A stretch of DNA of 64,000 nt, taken from NCBI GenBank assembly GCA_944323945.1, contig CALUUL010000001.1, forward strand, positions 20,199 to 84,198, in the 5' to 3' direction. Below the pieces are notes generated by a model. It ran no database searches, was not told where the DNA came from, and worked only from the letters and a program-made list of their open reading frames with translations. Shown piece after piece: positions 60,765 to 64,000 of the stretch. Within the stretch, counting starts at the first letter, position 1. Every line of letters begins with the position of its first letter. The translations under genes were made by a program, and so were the position numbers. This DNA comes from Candidatus Gastranaerophilales bacterium. Its GTDB lineage: Bacteria; Cyanobacteriota; Vampirovibrionia; Gastranaerophilales; Gastranaerophilaceae.

Positions 60765-62176
60765 TATTTTTCTCCCATTGCGGTTTGAAGATCTGTTAAC
60801 GCAACATTATATTTATATATTGTTTGTACATAATCTCTTTGCGCATTATTATAATTTTCTTTTGCGTCCTGAAGTTCTATAAAATTACCCAAACCAACCT
60901 CGTATCTTGCATCGGCAAGCTCATAGTTTTCAAGTGTTTGTTTAACTTTTGTCTGCATTAAAGGTATATTTTTTTCTAATTGAATCATATTAATATAAGC
61001 ATTCTGAACTTCAAAATATATATTTTGTTTAACCAATTCTACATTTTGTTCTGCCACTTCAAGCTGAGCTTTACTTTCTTTTATCATTAAATTTGTATCC
61101 ATAATATTGAGATTACTCATAGTTAAATATGCACCTAAAGTAATTCCATTTGTTGAATAGTAATTATTATTACCCCAATTATATCCGACTGAACCTGTTA
61201 AATCAGGCAAATAAGATTTTTTAGCATATTTAAGATTTTCGTTAACGGCATCTTTTGTAGCTTGCATAGAAAGTAAATCAGGACGATTTTTATAAGCCCT
61301 TTCAATAGATTCTTCGAGTGTATAAGGATATACTGTAAATTTATAATTTTCCAGTATATTAGTTTTTTCAACCTGCATTGTAAGTACAGCTTCTTTGGGT
61401 TCAATAGTACCATCAGCTTTAGTTGTAGTATTAGCAATATTTAATAAATTTACTTCAGCATAATTACTCTTAAAATTAAATGTTTCGGTATTCTCAATAT
61501 TATAATCAGGAGCATTAACTACAGACATAGCATTATTCAATTGAACAATTGCATTTTGGTATAAATTTTCAGCACTTACTAAATTTATCTTTGCATCGCT
61601 TAAATATACCTCTTGATTAACTAAATCAATTTTAGAAACTAAACCTTCATCAAAAAAGGCTTTTGTTCTGTTATATTGTCTTTCATTTACCAAAACATTT
61701 GCTTTTTGGATATCAACATTTGCTTTCGCACCCAGAACTGCATAATAAGCGGACTTAATACTGTTACTTACATCAAGAATAGCAGTTTGAAGGTCATATT
61801 CAGCCGCGATCTTATAAAATTTTTCCATCTTAACTTTTGAAAAGACTTTACCAAAACTATATATAAGCTGATTTAAAGCAATTTTTGCAGAAGAACCCCT
61901 ATTTTGAGTAGCACGAAATCCAGAGTCAGAATTTCCGTAATCATGTCCGATACTTGCACCAATGGTAGGGAAATAACTGGCTTTACTTCTTCCTACAGCA
62001 TAATCTTGCATTTTTACATACTGTTCATATATTTTTATCTGAGGATTATTCTTTATACCTATTTCAACACAATCAGAAAGCGACAAAGTAGCACCTTGCT
62101 GTATTTCGTCTATGGCAAAAGCTTTAAAAGAACCGGAGAGTATAAATATAAATGCTATTATTATAATTTTTTTCAT
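60764..62176 (-). CDS. TolC-family outer membrane efflux protein
   Basis: 470 residues, normal length. A signal peptide (about 1-21, ending SFKAFA) precedes two repeats of the TolC helical hairpin: LSDCVEIGIKNNPQIKIYEQY starts the first and LEESIERAYKNRPDLLSMQA starts the second. TolC trimers form the outer membrane channel of type I and tripartite exporters. It is the first gene of tolC-macA-macB-macB, whose tight spacing shows one dedicated system. A palindrome sits within its likely promoter. Confidence 0.93.
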   Translation of the reverse strand: MKKIIIIAFIFILSGSFKAFAIDEIQQGATLSLSDCVEIGIKNNPQIKIYEQYVKMQDYAVGRSKASYFPTIGASIGHDYGNSDSGFRATQNRGSSAKIALNQLIYSFGKVFSKVKMEKFYKIAAEYDLQTAILDVSNSIKSAYYAVLGAKANVDIQKANVLVNERQYNRTKAFFDEGLVSKIDLVNQEVYLSDAKINLVSAENLYQNAIVQLNNAMSVVNAPDYNIENTETFNFKSNYAEVNLLNIANTTTKADGTIEPKEAVLTMQVEKTNILENYKFTVYPYTLEESIERAYKNRPDLLSMQATKDAVNENLKYAKKSYLPDLTGSVGYNWGNNNYYSTNGITLGAYLTMSNLNIMDTNLMIKESKAQLEVAEQNVELVKQNIYFEVQNAYINMIQLEKNIPLMQTKVKQTLENYELADARYEVGLGNFIELQDAKENYNNAQRDYVQTIYKYNVALTDLQTAMGEK

Positions 62177-62205
62177 AGTAATTATTATTTCAAAACTAAT
62201 TATAA

Positions 62206-62234
62206 AATATCAAACTGATTAATAAATCAGTCAA
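62206..62234 (-). promoter_or_regulatory. Candidate promoter with an 18-bp palindromic operator for the tolC-macAB operon
   Basis: ACTGATT-AATA-AATCAGT (62214-62231) is a perfect palindrome with 7-bp arms. On the minus strand TTGACT (62234-62229) and GATATT (62211-62206) are 17 bases apart, so the palindrome fills the spacer and overlaps the -35. This is where TetR- or MarR-type repressors of efflux operons bind. No regulator gene is adjacent. The promoter assignment is inferred. Confidence 0.45.
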
Positions 62235-62322
62235 CAATATTATATACTCTATAACGATATATTATTTTCAAAGTTCAAAGACTTTTTTAATAAATAATAT
62301 AGATTAAATAAAACTTCAGAAA

Positions 62323-62934
62323 TTAAACCAAACCTATTTCTTTAGCCAGATATAATGAATCTTTATCAATTGTTACAGGGATTTTCTCTATACCCATATC
62401 ACGTAAAACAGCAAATCTATGACGCCCATCATAAATATGAGTTTCTATTTTTCCATTTGGTAATTTTCTAAGATATACAATAGGCGACCTTATTTCTTGA
62501 GCAGTACCAAGAAAAGCCTTAAATCTATCATATTTGAATCCTGAGCCATTTCGACCATTATAACCAACATACATCTCAGGATTTTTTCTCAATTCAGCAT
62601 CGAGTTTTTTAACATCTATTTTTTCTAAAAACTCTTCTTTAGGACCTCCACTAGGACATATTACCATTCTTGGAAGAATATTTTCCGGATTCATAGAATC
62701 TTGTTCATCTATTTTTCTATACACAAAAGATAATTTAGAAAGAATTTTCATCATTTTAGAATCAAACTTATTTGGCGTATGTATATATAATTTACCAGGA
62801 TTTGTATAACTGCTTGGTTCAAAAGACATTTCAAAAGTATCTTTTTTTGATAAAATTTTATCAAGTTTTTTTCCATCTATATCTTTTTGTTCCAAACAAA
62901 AAGTACCTTTAAAACCAATAGGACAAATATTCAT
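62323..62934 (-). CDS. Protein with a ParB/Srx-fold C-terminal domain, unknown function
   Basis: 203 residues, no membrane segment. The C-terminal segment from about 150 has the ParB-like pattern SPIVYLRKLPNG, then HIYDGRHRFAVLRDMG with IEKIPVTI (167-189), the nucleotide-binding G-R-H-R helix of the ParB/sulfiredoxin fold. The N-terminal 140 residues are not recognised. The first residues read NICPIGFKGTF, the F-x-G motif of other unknown proteins here. AAGG lies 7 bases before the ATG. Recent work shows many ParB-fold domains are CTPases, but no second motif can be checked by eye. Not a ParB replacement: no helix-turn-helix or CTP-switch domain. Confidence 0.7.
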   Translation of the reverse strand: MNICPIGFKGTFCLEQKDIDGKKLDKILSKKDTFEMSFEPSSYTNPGKLYIHTPNKFDSKMMKILSKLSFVYRKIDEQDSMNPENILPRMVICPSGGPKEEFLEKIDVKKLDAELRKNPEMYVGYNGRNGSGFKYDRFKAFLGTAQEIRSPIVYLRKLPNGKIETHIYDGRHRFAVLRDMGIEKIPVTIDKDSLYLAKEIGLV

Positions 62935-62996
62935 TATAATACCTTACTTTACTTTTTCATAAGTAATTTAAAAATTAAAAATTGCTTATTTGTAAA

Positions 62997-63575
62997 CTAT
63001 TGTTTAATTATAGATTTTCTTTTTTTATACAAAATAACAAAAAACAGAATAATTAAAAGAGTAACAGCAATAATAACAAGCTCAATATATTGTTTTATAG
63101 CTTCACCAAACAACATTAAAACAATACTGACAATGAAAAACCTTAAACCTCTGCCAAGAAAACTTGCAAGCATAAATTTCCAAAAATTCATACTCAAAAT
63201 GCCGCTTGCAATTGTAAAAACTTTATATGGAATAGGTGTAAAAGCAGAGAAAAATACAGCAAAAGTACCATATTTATCATAAAGGTGTTCAACTGCTTCA
63301 AATTTTTCTTTACCGCCTTTTCTAAATAACCAGTTAAAAGCAGGTCTTCCGCCCCAATAGCCAATAGCATAACCAACAGCTCCGCCAAAGGTAGATGCTA
63401 TAGTACAAACAAAAGCATAAAATAAGGCTTTTGCAGGATTCGCTAAATCCATTACTATCAATAACAAATCAGGAGGAGGAACTAAAAAGAAACTTTCGAC
63501 AAAAGAATTCAAAACCAATCCCCAAATTCCCATAGATTTAAAAAATTCCATCATTTGTACAAAAATTTCATGCAT
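62997..63575 (-). CDS. DedA/SNARE-associated family membrane protein (YqaA-like)
   Basis: 192 residues from ATG 63575 with GAGGAG 7 bases upstream; a frame to 63590 has no site. Family features are the re-entrant segment LVLNSFVESFFLVPPPDLLLIV (about 20-42), GGAVGYAIGYWGGRPAFNWLF, and the conserved Arg/Pro region FFSAFTPIPYKVFTIASGIL, with four or five membrane helices. DedA proteins flip undecaprenyl phosphate or phospholipids and help membrane homeostasis. It fits near efflux and wall genes, but the precise substrate is not known. It is divergent from malQ. Confidence 0.85.
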   Translation of the reverse strand: MHEIFVQMMEFFKSMGIWGLVLNSFVESFFLVPPPDLLLIVMDLANPAKALFYAFVCTIASTFGGAVGYAIGYWGGRPAFNWLFRKGGKEKFEAVEHLYDKYGTFAVFFSAFTPIPYKVFTIASGILSMNFWKFMLASFLGRGLRFFIVSIVLMLFGEAIKQYIELVIIAVTLLIILFFVILYKKRKSIIKQ

Positions 63576-63695
63576 AGAATATCTCCTCAAAAAAATTCTA
63601 ACATAAAAAAATAAAAGATGATTTTACTTGTAAAATATCTTTCAAGAATATAAAATAATAGTTGTAGATAGTGATTATTAAGGATATGTGAAATT

Positions 63696-64000
63696 ATGAC
63701 TTATTGCGATGAAAAAAATAAATCACCGTTTTCAAGTATTGAAGCAAAAAATATTATTAAAGAAGCTCTGCAAGTATTAGGAAAAAAACACCTTGCTTTT
63801 ATTGCACACGCAAACAGTTTTCCTGCTGAACCGGGTAAAAATACAGGATTTGGTTCAAGCAACTCAAATGCTGCAAAAAAATTAATGGATTTTCTTTCAG
63901 TTGTTTTTACTGATATTCAACTTGGACCATCCGGTAAAACAAAATCTATTGATGCTTCACCTTATACCGGAACCATTTTTTCAAACAATCCTTTGTTTAT
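63696..64000 (+). CDS. malQ: 4-alpha-glucanotransferase, GH77 (MalQ), N-terminal part only
   Basis: The first about 101 residues are inside the window. AAGGAT lies about 10 bases before ATG 63696. The translation has KKHLAFIAHANSFPAEPG, then GFGSSNSNAAKKLMDFLS and LGPSG, SPYTGTIFSNNPLF, which together are the N-terminal signature of MalQ/DPE1 disproportionating enzymes (usual form: PLGPTG...SPY...S...NP). Active-site carboxylates lie outside the window. It moves alpha-1,4-glucan segments between chains and would complement the GH13 enzyme at 31400-33154 in glycogen or maltodextrin use. Confidence 0.85.
   Translation, partial: MTYCDEKNKSPFSSIEAKNIIKEALQVLGKKHLAFIAHANSFPAEPGKNTGFGSSNSNAAKKLMDFLSVVFTDIQLGPSGKTKSIDASPYTGTIFSNNPLF

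Noticed and set aside
1..64000. CRISPR array, prophage, insertion sequence or genomic island
   Set aside because: No regularly spaced repeats, transposase, integrase or phage genes were found. Composition and gene density are even across the window.

Overview
The window is strongly AT-rich bacterial DNA read with the standard code and packed with genes on both strands. It suggests a Gram-negative, non-photosynthetic member of the cyanobacterial lineage; the Gastranaerophilales (gut Melainabacteria/Vampirovibrionia) fit best. The evidence is a Ycf45/SpoIIIAA-like ATPase with an R3H domain (typical of cyanobacteria and plastids), an envelope with TolC, two OmpH/Skp proteins and a MacAB-type exporter, plant/cyanobacterial-style glutathione genes, and no photosynthesis genes. 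The lineage call is inference; no rRNA is present to settle it. I saw no tRNA, rRNA, CRISPR array, insertion sequence or prophage.

Layout. 0-3 kb (minus): a sigma-70 factor, a YkgJ-type Cys-cluster protein, a histidine-kinase-like protein that has lost its phospho-accepting His, and the start of a sugar-type ABC ATPase. 3.1-10.2 kb (plus): a tight murF-mraY-murD-ftsW-murG-folC operon for peptidoglycan precursors, division and folate. 10.2-16.5 kb (minus): dnaB, a coiled-coil protein with coaD, a GAF-GGDEF cyclase, and ribD with two small membrane proteins. 16.5-22 kb (plus): mutS, a GT39-like membrane protein and rimO. 22-28.4 kb (minus): smc-scpA-scpB followed by a membrane-anchored matrixin-like protease with TPRs. 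28.6-31.1 kb (plus): pilT, recO, deoC. 31-36.6 kb (minus): an operon of two related unknown membrane proteins, a GH13 enzyme with an unusual region I, and a small membrane protein.

36.9-41.1 kb: a zinc-ribbon protein, an oppositely oriented 75-residue internally repeated peptide with an excellent ribosome binding site, then hom-thrC-radical SAM. 41-45 kb (minus): the Ycf45-like gene behind a structured leader, and fusA. 45.4-57 kb: asnS, an HExxH protein, ruvC, mtnA, two ompH genes, gshB-gshA, a pyrimidine-nucleoside phosphorylase and a DAHP synthase. 56-62.2 kb (minus): a tolC-macA-macB-macB operon ending in a GT-C-like membrane gene cut by one in-frame TAA. The right end holds a ParB-fold protein, a DedA-family protein and the start of malQ.

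Most of the window is housekeeping: wall synthesis, replication, chromosome condensation, repair, translation and cofactors. The less ordinary parts are the repeated peptide near a radical SAM enzyme, the 31-36.6 kb operon, the switch-like leader of the Ycf45 gene, the palindrome in the tolC-macAB promoter, the degenerate kinase, and a loose N-terminal motif shared by several unknown proteins. Starts were chosen by ribosome binding site and family alignment, so several genes begin inside the longest open frame.
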